Assembly (NCBI GenBank): GCA_018907035.1
Contig: JACCIC010000028.1
Location: 1,411,501 to 1,475,500, forward strand
Source of the DNA: Sycobia sp. Sy_11
Lineage: Eukaryota; Arthropoda; Insecta; Hymenoptera; Epichrysomallidae
DNA length: 64,000 bases
Direction: 5' to 3'
The notes beneath the pieces are model-generated. The model did no database searches, had not been told where the DNA came from, and saw only the letters and a list, made by a program, of their open reading frames with translations. Every line of letters begins with the position of its first letter. Within the stretch, counting starts at the first letter, position 1. A program made the position numbers and the translations under genes. Positions 13,627 to 26,471 of the stretch are shown here, piece by piece.

Positions 13627-13806
13627 TCTCTCTATTTCTCTCTCTCTTTCTCTCTCTCTAATTGCACGAATCGCATTAATTTTCAGCGTCCCGAAGCGCA
13701 AGCGGAGGAGAAAGAGGCGAACGATCGCCCGGCAGGCGCGCCAAGGAGTCGCCGCCGCCGCCGCCGCCGCCGGCGCAGCCCCTCGGCCGCCTCGAGTCCC
13801 GCCAGG
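13627..13806 (+). other. Putative 3' splice acceptor and 5' leader (or unrecognised N-terminal coding) of the receptor
   Basis: A TC-rich tract (13627-13660) is followed by AATTTTCAG ending at 13686, a very good acceptor. The exon containing the receptor start therefore probably begins at 13687. Bases 13687-13806 contain no in-frame stop and would encode an acidic stretch and then nine consecutive Arg from a (CGC)n repeat at about 13750-13773, directly before the ATG at 13807. I treat it as 5'UTR because an R9 stretch is unusual ahead of a receptor ectodomain, but translation from an upstream exon is not excluded. The matching donor exon was not identified. Confidence 0.6.
13750..13773. repeat. 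(CGC)8 trinucleotide repeat
   Basis: Immediately upstream of the receptor ATG and in frame with it. It would encode Arg if translated in that frame. Confidence 0.9.
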
Positions 13807-14387
13807 ATGCAGCAGTCCCAGCAGCAGCAGCAGCAGCATCAGCAGCAGCACGACCACCATAGTTATCAGCATCCGGGCGGGGCGGCCGCCCAGCCGGCGA
13901 CGAACCTCAGCGCCGCCGGGCCGCTCCTGCCCTCGGCCACGACCGAGCGCGCCGCCTGGCTGTACGAGCAGCTGCTCGAGCTCGCCGCCGCGGCAGCGGC
14001 CGCCGGCGGCAACGAGACGTCCCCGGCCAACGCCACCGGGGCCATCTTCGACGAGCTGAACCCGAACGTGTTCGTGCTGCCGCTCTGGCGCCAGGTGATC
14101 TGGACCGTGCTCTTCGCGGGCATGATCGCCGTGGCGACGAGCGGCAATCTCATCGTGATCTGGATCGTGCTCGCGCACAAGCGCATGCGCACCGTGACGA
14201 ATTACTTCCTGGTTAATCTGAGCATCGCGGACGCCATGGTGTCCACCCTCAACGTCATATTCAGCTACACGTACATGCTGAACAGCCACTGGCCCTTCGG
14301 CAATCTCTACTGCAAGGTCAGCCAGTTCATCTCGGTGCTGACTGTCTGCGCCAGCGTGTTCACCCTGATGGCGATATCGATCGACAG
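13807..14387 (+). CDS. TkR99D: Tachykinin-like peptide receptor (TkR99D-type GPCR), first recognised coding exon: N-terminus, TM1-TM3
   Basis: This exon encodes residues 1-193 and the first two bases of codon 194 of a rhodopsin-family receptor for tachykinin neuropeptides, a plasma-membrane protein expected to couple to G proteins in neurons. Visible features are a Gln/His-rich start (residues 2-22), an Ala tract (60-66), sequons at N33, N69 and N75, TM1 with GN (N114, position 1.50), the loop KRMRTVTNYF (125-134), TM2 with LSIAD (D142, position 2.50), WPFG (162-165), the disulfide Cys C169, and TM3 ending in ID. The loop and TM2-TM3 match Drosophila TkR99D more closely than TkR86C, from recalled family sequence. 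The exon ends AG|GTGAGA. The ATG at 13807 has A at -3 and precedes the Q-rich tract. However, the frame stays open upstream to 13591, and a splice acceptor at 13686 leaves room for an earlier start. The minus-strand ORF over this exon is a shadow. Confidence 0.9.
13810..13850. repeat. CAG-rich trinucleotide repeat
   Basis: Interrupted CAG/CAT units encoding the Gln/His stretch of the receptor N-terminus. Confidence 0.9.
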
Positions 14388-14403
14388 GTGAGACCCCCCC
14401 CCC

Positions 14404-16479
14404 TTCCCTTCCAGTCTTGGCTTCTGGCGATCGATTCTTGACCACTTGATTTTTCTGCAATTCGACCGTCGAACCGTCGCGTCTGACCATTGAGGAGACA
14501 ATGGACAATATTTACAGATTATGTACAGTCGCGTACTATTTGCATTTTTCATCATTTGCTCGAGCAACGGACAGATGCTATTGTTGGTCGTGCCGCGAAG
14601 AAGCTCGTTAAATAAACGTTCCTCGCCACATCGAGATTCTGCGCTTTGGCGGGTTTTCGCTGCGGTCGATGTCGCATCGAGCCTTCGTTGTTTCCGATTG
14701 GCGAGCCGGGGCATCGTCCAATTTTAGGGGGCGAGAAAGGGTTCGCGTGGGGCGTCGTTAAACGGAGCTGGGAGCAAACGATATATTGCAGAGCTGCGAA
14801 AATCATGGATCGGTTTTATGAAATTGTAAGCTGACGGCGAAACTGCGATTGGCAAAAGGGATTTCCTAATAGTTTCTCCATGTACGAGCGTTCTGTTGTT
14901 TTTCTTTTTCATCGAAATAATATAATTTTATGAAATTTCAAAGGTTTTTCGAAATCAGATGAGAACGAAGAGATTTCTGGACTTTCTTAGCTGGAAAGAC
15001 TTTCTTACCAAGGGTAAAATAGTCAAATATCAAAAGTCCTATAGGTTTTGAAAAATTAACTTAAATTGCATACATAAACACTCGTTATACATTAAAAATT
15101 AACTACATAGACGTCAATAAAGAAAGGTAATCTATTCAACTTAATATAATCTTTCAAATCGAGAAAAATTTTATCATTACACAAAGTTACAGCCCTCAAT
15201 CAAAATTAACGCGAGCGTAGAATAATTCGATTCAATTTAAAATATTAACGGGAAGGATAATCCGTAAAAGTTTTACCGCTAATGGAACGATTAATATTTA
15301 TGAAACCCACCATGAATAAAAATTTTAAATTAACCGGAACGCTGGCTTAATTAATTAATGGCCGTATTTTTATTAAAACATTGCATTTCGAATCTTTTGC
15401 AATTTCAACCTCATGAACTTCGTACCCGGGAGCAAGTTTCGGCATTTAATAAATTATACAGAGTAGATATATATATATATACTTTTAATGAGCGGAGAAA
15501 AGTCGAGCTGGTAAATTTCCACTAATTCAGAAAATTACGGATAATTCGTACCTACTGTAAAGCGAATAAACGCGTTTTCTCCGTTTATAAATTGAAATAC
15601 CTCGTAAAGCGAAAAGTCAACCCGAAGCGAGCGTTTAAAAAACCGGCAGCCGAGCCATCCTCGTTGAAATACCCGGGCGAAGACGATTTGTCCCAGAGAT
15701 TCCTCCAGTGGGGGTAAATTGCTCGGGACTGGAGGGACGACCCAGGAAGCATTAACAATTGCAAAGGAGTTGAGATTCTTGGTGCAAAATTTTCAAGGGA
15801 CGATGAAAATAAAACGTTCGAGATAACGTTCTTGTTTATCCGTGGCTGCGGTGATATTCCATCCTTGAACTTGACGGCGATTATTGCCATATACGTCCGG
15901 TATTCCCTGTCACGGTGGAAAATCCCTGTACAATTTGCATTTAAATAGTTATGTAAATATTCTCGCTATTTTCCATTATCACACGGTGTTCTCAGGAATT
16001 CAACACGAAGTCGATTTATTTTCCCGAAATTTTCCTACTTTAGTCCCCATTATTGGACACATTGTTTAGATTGAATAGAAAAATCATGCATTGGTCGAAA
16101 GTGACGAGAATGACGATTGAGAGAAAATCGAGAGAGGTAAATTTCAAGTACTCACACGACTATTTATTTCAAAAATAGAGTTTCCCGATACCTCAGCATG
16201 TAACTATTTTTATATTCATTTGAGGACGTTCTCAATCGAATAATATGTTCGAATTTATATTTCATCTCGGCCGAATAAAATACAAGAAATGTTACCAAGG
16301 CAATGATTGTTATTACACCAGCGATCTAACCTTTCAATTAAGAGAAGTCGATTTTGTTAAGCGGTCTGTAATGTAAGCTGTGCCTTAAATGCTACGTTAT
16401 AACACTTTGTACCGCGTTTCATTCCACGCAATTTCAAATTTCTCTCGATTCCGACAAATAAAGATCGTTAGAAGCCCGC
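14404..16479. other. Intron 1, first 2 kb, no gene seen
   Basis: Moderately GC-rich to about 14850, then AT-rich, with a short (AT)n at 15467-15481. No coding signal beyond the exon. Confidence 0.6.
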
Positions 16480-16607
16480 GTGTAAACTTCAGTAGTGCAC
16501 TGTCAACGAGTCCCACGAGCGACAGCGCTACAGAGAAATATCGTAATATCCAACACCCGCGTCCGTTGCCCAGCAAAAAGTCCTCGCTTGTGACGCCAGC
16601 GATTAGC

Positions 16608-16628
16608 AAAAAAAAAAAAAAAAAAAAA
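16608..16628. repeat. A21 homopolymer
   Basis: Uninterrupted A run in a GC-rich block. Confidence 0.95.
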
Positions 16629-16840
16629 TCGGTGCCTCCCGCGTACACTCCCTCCGCCCCCTCCACCATTAAAACCGTCCCGCTCTTTTAAAGAGCTTAC
16701 AAAAAAAAAAAGAACAAAACAAAAAATTGAAGATACGAACAATGAGGAAAAAAACGTCAGCCATTCGTTTACGAGCGCTCCGGCACAATATCGCGTCCAT
16801 CGAGCCTCGGGCCGGCTATGGATTGGGGGGGGGGGCAGGG

Positions 16841-16847
16841 TATAAAG
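16841..16847 (+). promoter_or_regulatory. TATA-box-like element inside intron 1
   Basis: TATAAAGG flanked by GC-rich sequence on both sides, as in strong insect core promoters. A start site would be expected near 16870. There is no transcript evidence, and the sequence could be chance. Confidence 0.2.
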
Positions 16848-18708
16848 GCGCGCTCCCGCAGCTCGTCCGCGTGAAAGCGTCGGATTTCGTCCGCGCGGCC
16901 GTGGACGTCGAGCCTTTTCAATCGCGCGCGTTCCGTGACCACCGCCCACCCCTCAATCCCCCCCAACCCACCCTCCGCCGTTCGCCCGACCGTTTTATTC
17001 GTTGCCGAGAGAATCTCTAATAAATACCTAATATTTATCAGAATCTGTGAAATAAAAAAATCCGAACGAATTAAGCGCCCAACGAAATCTAATACGTATG
17101 AAGCGTCGTAAACGTTATCAATAACATGTTTTGCCAAATTTAAAATAAATATTTACGCGATTCGGCTGCGATAAATAGTTGTTTACATTAAAAACTCGAT
17201 TATCATATTTATTTCATGAAAAATATACTCGATTCGATCAAGTCGCTATTGAAGGGGATTAAAGTAAATGTTAATTGGATTAAAAAAAAAAAAGAATTTT
17301 CTATACACGAGTAAAAAAAAGTACTTTGTTATTAATGAGTTGTCAATAAATGTAATATACGTATTTAGCGCACACATCGGTTAGTTAAACAATAGTTTTC
17401 GAATTTTATTTATGATGCATCAGTTGCAATTATCTATCGCTGCTTATTACAATTATTAATTGCTGTTTCGTTGCGGTGTCGCGACTTTTACTAATTTTTA
17501 AATGAGAGCCAGAGGAAATATTATATTTTAGATTAATGAATTTAAACCAGTAAGCTCGAAATCCACCAAACGACGCGATGTGGCAAAGCAAAAGACAACT
17601 AATTGCATGCAGATGTACGCCGACAGAGAGATAGAGAGCGAGAGAGAGAGAGAGAGAGGGAGGGTCTGCGAGAGAGTATGGAGAGTGGAGGAGAAACAGC
17701 ATGCATTTCCTCGTAACACCTAGTATCTCTCTCATCAGCTTGTCGGGCTTGGGGAGTACGGCGGAGTCTACTTCCCCTAGTGTATGTTTGAAAAGGTTTC
17801 AACGCGTGTGGCAGCGTAAACAAGATTTAATCTGACCTAGAACTACCTTTTTTTTCTTCTCCTTTGAGCTTTATAGAATTTTTTTGGCGAAAAGAACTCG
17901 TAATTAAAATACGTCCAAACCTACATTCACTTTTTATTTAATTTACGAATATTGTTATGGAAAAAAATATTAATTATTATTTAAATGTGAATAGCGGCTT
18001 TTTCGTACGAGATTGAACGAAAGTGGTTAGACCGACATATCTTGTCGGATGAATTTTACAAATTTTTTTTTCTTTTTAACTCGCGGCGAATTGCCGCTAA
18101 GTTATTTCGCATTATAACGCGAATCCGGCTGTGCGCGATATTATTACTGCGAAACGAAAATCGTATGCGTAATTTCACAGAAAGCGTTAAATTTATTTTG
18201 CGGGTCAGCGCGTTAATAATAACTGAATATTAACGGTAAAATAACTCAAGAGCAATGGAGAAAATGTGAAAATAAATATATAATACGCGGTATGAGTTTT
18301 AGAATTACACATACCGCTTACGTCCACGCGTAACGAGCATTTCGGTGTAATTATCACGAACCCGTGAAATAATTCATCAAGTTTTGACGTAATTATTTCG
18401 TTAAAATGTAGAATTCTTTACAGTGTATCGAAAGCAAAATACGTAAACACAGAGGCGCGTACGTTTGGAAAAATTAACGCGTCGCGCTATTCCAATGAAA
18501 TTTAACGAAATTGCAACCGACTGGAGGGTTACATCGAAGCGAAGCCGAGAACAACGTCATCCGCATCCGGCGACGATTTAATTTGAATCGCGGCTTCATT
18601 GCCTCGAATACATTTATTACAAAATGAGCAAACTATTCGGAATTTTCTTTTTTTCCGACGCTAATTGTTTGCTTCATCCCGGCCCCTGACCAATACTATT
18701 TATCAGTT

Positions 18709-18710
<2 letters not shown>

Positions 18711-18740
<30 letters not shown>
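18711..18740. repeat. (TA)15 tract
   Basis: Uninterrupted. Confidence 0.97.
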
Positions 18741-18743
<3 letters not shown>

Positions 18744-20536
18744 AGTTTTAAAGCGAAGTTTTACACGTTCAAAATTCACTTAAACTCGGCGCAAACTGAT
18801 TACCGAGAGAAAAGTTAGTCGGAGCGGTAAAAAATTAAAAGCCATTAGAAGTTGTAAAGTTGGGAATTTGATTAAGGCAGATCTATATCAATTTCACTAT
18901 AATCCCTAGCGCGTCTTCCAATTTTATCTGTTGTGATTTATCGGTACAAAAATTGCATGGCCAGCCGTTAAAAGAATCACGCGTCGACTTTCCGCGCGCT
19001 CGCAGCGACGAGTCTTATTTTGGAGAATCGACTGAGAGTACAACTCGTGCCCGTAAACGATGCGTTCGTTTGCAAGCAATCGAACGTTAGCTCGTTGTCC
19101 GCCAACTGGGAAACGATCAATTTCGGAAAGCTGCCGCCTGGCGCGATAAAGTATAATCTCGATCGCCTTGATAAATTATTAATTTCAAATCTCAACGTCA
19201 CAGGGCCGAGATCACCCGCACACCCTCCCACGTAACAATCGTCGAGCGTTCAAGTCAAAGTGCACGCGCAGGCGTTATTATCTCTCTCTCTCTCTCTCTC
19301 TGTCTGTCTCTGCAAGCCTTATTCGCAGCTCGCTCGCCGGCTCGCCGACCCGATTATTATCGTCATTATCGATTTGGCGCGCAGGAAAGGGCGAGTTACT
19401 CGCCTGCGCGCGCTCCGACAAAGCGAAAAAAAAGAGGATTGTAAGCGAGAGAAAGCAGCTCCGATTCGACCCAGTATTAATGCGAATTCGGTGTCCGGTG
19501 GGTGGGGTTGACGCCTCGCGGAAATATACTACCGCCCTCCCCCCCCCCCACGACCCTACGACTCTTCTTGAAAAATAAGAATTTTAGATATTATTTTCCA
19601 CGTAGACGGTGCTGTTATTCGACCGTGCGAAATAATAAAGCGAGGACCTCAACGGTGCCGAGCATAATTGGTTTCGCGACGAGCGTAAGAATATTTTCCC
19701 AAATCGTGTGACGAAAAGTAACGCAATTCACGATTACTGCGGTAAGATATCGATGCAAGATTCACGAATGCGCTAGTTTTCGACACGAAATTCGAATTTG
19801 TGTTTAACGTGCAAAAATATTCGATGCAAATTTTGTAATAAATTTTTAACTAGTTTTAAACTGAATATTTGCCTGCTTGTATTGTTTTAAAAAAGGGAAT
19901 TATAGATTTATACATAGAACTGGTAAAAGAAATAATCATTAAAATTCAATATAATCTTCTAGATTGTCTAATAACTTTTCTTAAAATAATGCTTTGAAAA
20001 ACCAGCTCGAAAAAAAACCTTACTTCAAGTTAAAGTATTTGTTCTCTTCTATTAAAAGAATCTAATAATTTTAAAGTTTTCTTTATATTTTTGTGCATCT
20101 AGGAATGGGCTACCTGCCCCCCCCCCCTAGTGTCGAACCCAATACTTAATTATAAATTTTAGTACTTAATTATATCTATTTGACCAATACATAATCAATT
20201 ATTTTACCACATGGTGGTGGGTTACATAACTTCATTTAATTCTGAAGTAATTTAATGAAGTAGTAATTTTTTAAGTGGGTCAACTCCTCTGACACTTTCA
20301 ACAAATTGATTTTTTTTTAACATAAATCTAATCTGGGACATCCTTAAAAAATATACGGTTCAATCGATTTTTCGAAATTCGATGTCTTGAAAAAGACACA
20401 GTAGTAAGCCGCTCGTGTCCTCCCGATAACTTTATATAAACATTAAGTTTCAAAACTCGTTTTTTTCTTAACGATGTTCCTGATTTGATCAAAAATATTC
20501 GATAAATTTTGACCATATTCACTGGTTTATTTAATG

Positions 20537-20649
20537 GATATATCGCGTACGTTGAGACTAGTATACGGATATTTACTATTATGATCCGATGAATACGATG
20601 ATATTTTACTACTATGATACGGATATATTACGGTCGTTGAGACTAATAT
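20537..20649 (+). repeat. Degenerate local duplication (GGATATAT...GTTGAGACTA)
   Basis: Two 29-bp copies 84 bp apart share GGATATAT and GTTGAGACTA with changes between. The spacer holds a second, weaker pair built on ACTATTATGAT and ACTACTATGAT. Confidence 0.75.
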
Positions 20650-21349
20650 TATTCAAAGTTATATTGAAACATTTTCTTATTATTTGAAAACATATTTTCC
20701 AAAAATCGTTCAATTTAAAATAGAAGTTTATTGTGTAAAAATTGTTCAATACTTTCAAGTAACTCTATATCTAATAATATCTCTGATGATAATTATTATA
20801 ATATACATTAACGTCAAAATTTTATGCGACGATTTTCTTTGAGCTATCGATCCGAGTTATCTAAATAATTTCCCTCTCTTGGGCATCTATGAAGAGATGA
20901 ACAATAATAGGAAGTTAGTCAAAAAATCTATAATCATTGTTTTTTTCAAAAGAGGATATCAGAAGAAATGCCAAAAAAAATTACTTTGAATCCTTAAATA
21001 TCAGATGACAAAATGAGCATTGTATTACACTATTTCACGCCGCGAGGTTGTTAAAAAAATAAATAAATAAGAGTTCCGACAAAAACACATAAACTTTAGC
21101 TGTAAAAAAAAAACATACATCCACCAACATTTTCCTCATTTACGACGATGACAAATCGAATTCCACGTATGACCAATCCGTCGATCTGCATTCCAGTACA
21201 TTCCCCAGGATGGCGAAAGGATCTCATACAGCTGGTACACATATATACATAAGAAAGAGCATTGATTTTTCAATAAATTCGCAATTGCGTTCGGTAACGA
21301 TATTGATGACGAGATCTTGATAATAAATTCACGCTAATAAAAACGAACG

Positions 21350-22210
21350 GGAAGTGGTGGGGGAGGCGGTGAAAAACAAGATAATTCTTGCCCTCCCCCC
21401 CCCTATCGCCGCTTATAGCGTCGAGGTAATACACCGCATCTATTTAATCGAACTGATCGAATTGGCTCGCGACCCCGTATAATCTTAAAAAAAAAAAAAC
21501 TCCGATAGGTGCGTGTACGAGCTAAAAACAAGAATAACGAAACTCTCGCGTTCTCGTTTCCCGAATAACCCGACTCATCGATCGAATTTATCCCCAATCC
21601 GATCGACCTCTGCGTATTGATTACGGGCCGACGGAACCTCGCGCCTCGGCCCGACATGGCTTTCCGTCGCGCGGGCCCCGTCCGCCTCGATAATTCAGCC
21701 CCATTGAAGCCAGCCGAATGATAAACTTCCGCCGGGCCGTTGAATTTTCTTAGCGGCTCCGTAAAGATTGCCCCGGCGACAGGGTACGTCGCGGGCAACG
21801 GGTGGCCGGACAATTTCTAGGCGGAACCGAAAAGAAAAAGGAAGCGGACAGTGCGAAGTAGCGCGCGCCGTTAGAGGCGCCCCGGCCTCACTTACTCCCC
21901 GCACCCCTCGGCCTTTTCGCGCTCGTCTCGAACCGGCCCCGTCTCTAATTGTCGCTCGGTCGATGGCAATGTCTTCCGACCCAGTTTCAGAAGCTCCCGA
22001 GGATGCGTCGATCGGCGAAGGGCGGAAGAGGTGGCGGGGTCGACGATGTCGCTGAGTCACTTGTATCAACCCTACTGCTTCCTCCTGCCGTCCCAGCGCC
22101 CCCGTCCCCCGTACGACGTCGATTTGCTTTCTCGTAGATCGATGCCGGCATTCTACGTTACGCACGGCGCATATAAAGTTACCAGGTGCCCCCGGCAGTT
22201 TGTTGTTAAA
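21350..22210. other. Intronic CpG-rich block
   Basis: C9 run at 21395-21403 and A12 near 21487, then CpG-rich sequence open in several frames on both strands. Translations are Arg/Pro/Ala-rich without family motifs, so I do not call a gene. Confidence 0.3.
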
Positions 22211-23596
22211 CGAACTTTTTAAGGGAATCCGATCGAAGAGACAACGGGCGGAAATTAAACCTTTCTTTTCCTTTCTGTTCTCTCTTTTCGTATCGCCGTG
22301 CTTTCCTCCGTGGTCCGATTATTTTTGCGGCCGTTTTACGGTTCTTCGTCCGAGCGAATAAATTGAGCAAATAGCCCGGTAAGCTTTATTAATTGCGAAT
22401 TCAAATTTTAAGGACACAGATACATAATTGAACTGCACGACGGCTCCCAACCCAATAGTAAGAAGGATAAGCGTTTTTTTGATTAAAAAAAAAAAAAGTA
22501 GGAAATAAATGCAGGCGTAATCCGTTTGAGCTGAAAAGCAAGATTGATATTCACTGCCACAGTAACCTAAAACAAATTTTCTCATTCATCGTATTGATCA
22601 AATATATTCATTAATTTTAGAATCTGACAATCCGTACTCCTTCGAAAAACCACTGACCTGTCGCTTCTTAACTAGAGCAGAGAAAACGATGAACGAATGA
22701 TAAATTACGGTCAATATTATAATTACAAATTTCGCGCATGTGTATGTTTGCTATTCGTCACTTTGCAATTTATTAAATCGTATTTCAAACTCGATAATAG
22801 TATTATATTTAAAATAAATATTTTAATTTAAAAGCCGCATTATACAGACATAATAGGGGACGTATTACTTCCGTATAATAATTTTGTTCTTATCATAACT
22901 TTGCGACACGTCGACAATTTTTTATACGGTCCTTTACCATTAGAGGTCATTAGAGGGCAACTCTTGACGTACACTTTTTACGGAAAGCTTAACGGAACGA
23001 AATGATAAAGAAGAAAAATCACGCGTTCCATTAAATTCAATTCGGATATTTTCTATCGAAACGTATTGAGTCGTAAAGTTAGCTCTGACCGTGGATCATT
23101 CTCATTATCCGATCTCAATTAACACAAAAAGCGATCGTACAGAGGACGAGAAACAATCCTCGAACGATTACGAAACTAACGACGCTTCCATTCCGAATCC
23201 GTTCGAATGGCGCATTAATCGAAGTCCACGGACAGTCGAGCAAGCTGCAAATCATATCGCGCTGTCTTGTCGCGAGCCGCGACGAGACCGAGTCCACACG
23301 TAAAGTTGGCAACCGGCTCGATCCCGCGTCTCCGGCTCAGGCCGCAGGTGCGGCGGCCCCTCTTAAGTTTTCGTGCATCCGGCGGCGGGGTGAGCGGACA
23401 AAAAGCTCGACCGCCCGCCAGCCCGCCGACGATTTCCGCTTAATCCGCGCGCGATCGACCGGACTCTCGGGAGTGTAGTCGCCCTAGAAGCAAGTACGTG
23501 TAGAAGCGAGCGACCATAGGTCGCTTCGTTCAATAATGGGAGTCCGTGTAGACTCACGCTCTAATCTGTTGAATTCGCCGTGTATTTGTATTATAT

Positions 23597-23619
23597 ACAC
23601 ACACACACACACACACACA
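23597..23619. repeat. (AC)11 microsatellite
   Basis: Pure AC followed by a CATA/CAGA transition into the adjacent TA tract. Confidence 0.95.
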
Positions 23620-23628
23620 TACATGCAG

Positions 23629-23638
<10 letters not shown>

Positions 23639-23687
<49 letters not shown>
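23639..23687. repeat. (AT)24 tract
   Basis: Uninterrupted; forms an AC-CATA-AT compound with the repeat to its left. Confidence 0.97.
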
Positions 23688-23689
<2 letters not shown>

Positions 23690-25025
23690 TCAAAATCCGT
23701 CCATGTAAGATTAAGCTTCCACTCACAGGCATATTGATTGTATGATTAGCTCTTTCTTCTCTCTCTCTCGCTCTCTTTCCTATATTTCAATTTAAATATC
23801 TCTCTATGTATTAAAACAATTTCGAACGTTAAATGCAGATTTTGATTTTATATTTTATTCGAGTATTTGGTCTAAATATTACGCTCCTTGGATTGGTGAT
23901 AGTCGTTGGGGGATAAATTGTCATCATTATTTTCTATATCAAAGAATGGAACTCTGAACCATAGTGTAGTCAGAAAAATATCTACGTGCTTGATATTGAA
24001 CGAGAAATTATGAGTGAACTACTGATAAGTCCCGGCTGATAGCCTTAGACTAAACCACCAGCCGCAGTGTGATGCCGAATTTGAAAAATCGATCCCTATT
24101 GGTCTCTTCCAATCTCGTTGTTCATCGATACAAGCTTAGCGAATCATATGAGAAAAGAATATATGTAATTTAAATACAAGCCTGTAACTGAAACTATTTC
24201 TACATTCGGATGCCCGCTCGGATTATTTATGCGAACGTATAGAAAATTTGGATGGCGCGTATATCCGATGTATCCAGATAATCATAGATTTTCGATAGAG
24301 CTTCCGGTATGGATATCAAATACATGGTTAGAACAGCCTGTACGTGCTGCATCTAAAAATACTATGTTTGTTCCTAGCGTCGATTCACGCACTCCGTCCA
24401 AATGCATGGAATTCGTGTCAAAAAGGCATTGCCCGTTACTCACCGATCCTGAGCCATTGTTTCATTGTAGAACAACGGCCATTTGGACAATCTGTCGGGG
24501 AAAATAAAGGCGAGCATATCCCATGATCTTTCTTTGACTCCGCGTGGATTAACTGAAAACTCAAGTTCTACTTCAATTACTGGCGCTTTAATTGCTCCCC
24601 TTGTAACGATCGATTCCTCGCAATTAACTCCGTATCAATGACAATGGCCATGCACTGCGACAATCCATTATTCCTCCCCCCCCCCTCTACCCGCCGGTAC
24701 AGATGAATTTTCACAATTGCCAGCTCTCGGCTTTAACAATTATCCTCGCAGTACCTATCCCGGCATTTATGCGACACGAGATCTTATATACGCGTTTATT
24801 CGTCGTCCTCGAATTCCCGGCATCGAGCGTATAACGCCATTGTACACCCCCACCCCCGCCCCCAAGTGCCACCGGATATTATTATTCCGCGATGATGATC
24901 GATCCACGTCTACCGAACGAGGCGCTGATCAAAGCGACGCATAAACATCGGTAACGAGCATCGGTCGCAATAACCTCTCCCGCGGCGAGTCCTGGAGGCT
25001 GCTTCGCGTTATATATGATTATATT

Positions 25026-25106
25026 ATGTATGTATGTATATATATATGTATATATATGTATATATATATATGTGGTGTGTATGTGTGTATGTGTGTGTGT
25101 GTGTAT
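25026..25106. repeat. Compound TA/TATG/TG microsatellite
   Basis: TATG units, TA runs and (TG)n in succession. Confidence 0.95.
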
Positions 25107-26471
25107 GAACGTTCGGCCTCCGTAACATCGGCGACGCGCTCCGGCCGATGAGTTTCTAATCCACTTCGCGTTATATAACTGCATAATCACTGGAACTAGG
25201 CTGCTCGCACCCCGGGCGTTGACCAACTCTCAACCTCTATAACTATATGTGCAATTTACAGGGAGAGCACGGTACACGGCGCGGAAGAGTAATTGCTTTT
25301 AATTTACGCGTAAAACTTCATACGAATCCCTCGGGCAAGGAATTTAGCGTCTCGAAGCAAGAGCTCGATTCGTATGGCCGAGCCTGTTACGTGAACAAAT
25401 AGACGACCGTTTGCTCCTAATAAAATAAGTGGCTTTGTTCGGGATTTTTACAATGCTCTTATAGGCAAAAGATTTTTTTTCCCAAGTTGTTGAATGCGTA
25501 AGAGGAAAAAAAAAATCAAAATTAAGACAGTGAAGTCGCTTCTATAATATCAAGCGGTCGCGCGATGTCCTTCCTAGTAATTGAAGATAATGGTTGATTT
25601 TCGATACACTTCATGGCGTTCATTATTGATGCGAAATGAAATGAAATTTTGAAATTTTGAAACATTGAAAAACAATTAAAGAATTATAGATTTGGAAATA
25701 TTATGAGTATTAGTGACATTTTTCTTTTAACGTTCAGTGATTACCGTACAATAAGGTATTTAACCAAATTATTTGTTCTTCGTATTCAAATCTGTGTATT
25801 ATTTCAGTAAATTAATTAATATTTTAAAATTCTTTAATGAACATCTAATTAAATATCATATCAGTCTTTTGCTTATTAAATTATTTTCGGAGATGATGGA
25901 TTAGATGCCAAAAAAAAGATCTGACAAGCTTTTGACTATAACTCGGTATATTGACTTTCTTTTTATTATATATTATTAACATACTTGTATCTTTAGTTAT
26001 CCTAGTTCCTTTCATATTGGAAGAATTTTCAATACATTGTTAATATAAAAATTATATTACAAAATATGTCGGTGTAAATGATTATGTAATGTGTACAATA
26101 TGAACTTTTTAAATATTTATACTCATAATGATTATTTTCTTTGTCATTGAACTTAAAATTTAATATTAAAATTAATAATTTTTCTTATGTCGACTGTTTT
26201 GAATTACATTAATAAATATTTTTATCAATTTTACAGTCCTTATAATATAATATATTAAGTAAAATAATAACAGGCTGTTATTCTTCATTAATACCGCCGA
26301 AGAATTTGAAATAAAACTCTAAAATAAATTAGATTACAAATTAAAAATAATAAAGATAGAATATATTTTATTATTTTTATTATTTTATTTTATTTTATTA
26401 TTATTTTATCTTTATGTTAGTGAAGGAGCGAATCTGACTGGTCCCACCACCTTAAATTGAACTTCTCCTTT

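Larger units (their letters stand above)
16480..17020. other. Intronic CpG-rich block with a TATA-box-like element
   Basis: GC-rich segment containing A21 (16608-16628), G11 (16825-16835) and a plus-strand GGGTATAAAGGCGCGC centred on 16841. The open frames here do not look like proteins. Confidence 0.35.
17021..21349. other. Intron 1 AT-rich stretch, no gene seen
   Basis: Includes (GA)n at 17641-17658, (TA)15 at 18711-18740, (TC)n at 19281-19310, C11 runs at 19539 and 20117, and a degenerate local duplication at 20537-20649. Confidence 0.6.
22211..26460. other. Intron 1 stretch with CA/TA microsatellites, no gene seen
   Basis: Contains (AC)n at 23597-23619 running into (AT)n at 23639-23687, C10 at 24676-24685, and a TA/TATG/TG compound repeat at 25026-25106. 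25600-26460 is very AT-rich. No coding exon recognised. Confidence 0.55.

Noticed and set aside
13585..14508. 307-codon minus-strand ORF, the longest frame in the window
   Set aside because: It lies opposite the receptor exon and is open because that exon is GC-rich; the plus strand has full GPCR motifs and splice sites.
17725..17740. CTGATGAG on the minus strand as a second hammerhead core
   Set aside because: The following sequence has no stem II and the base before GAAA is not the required C.
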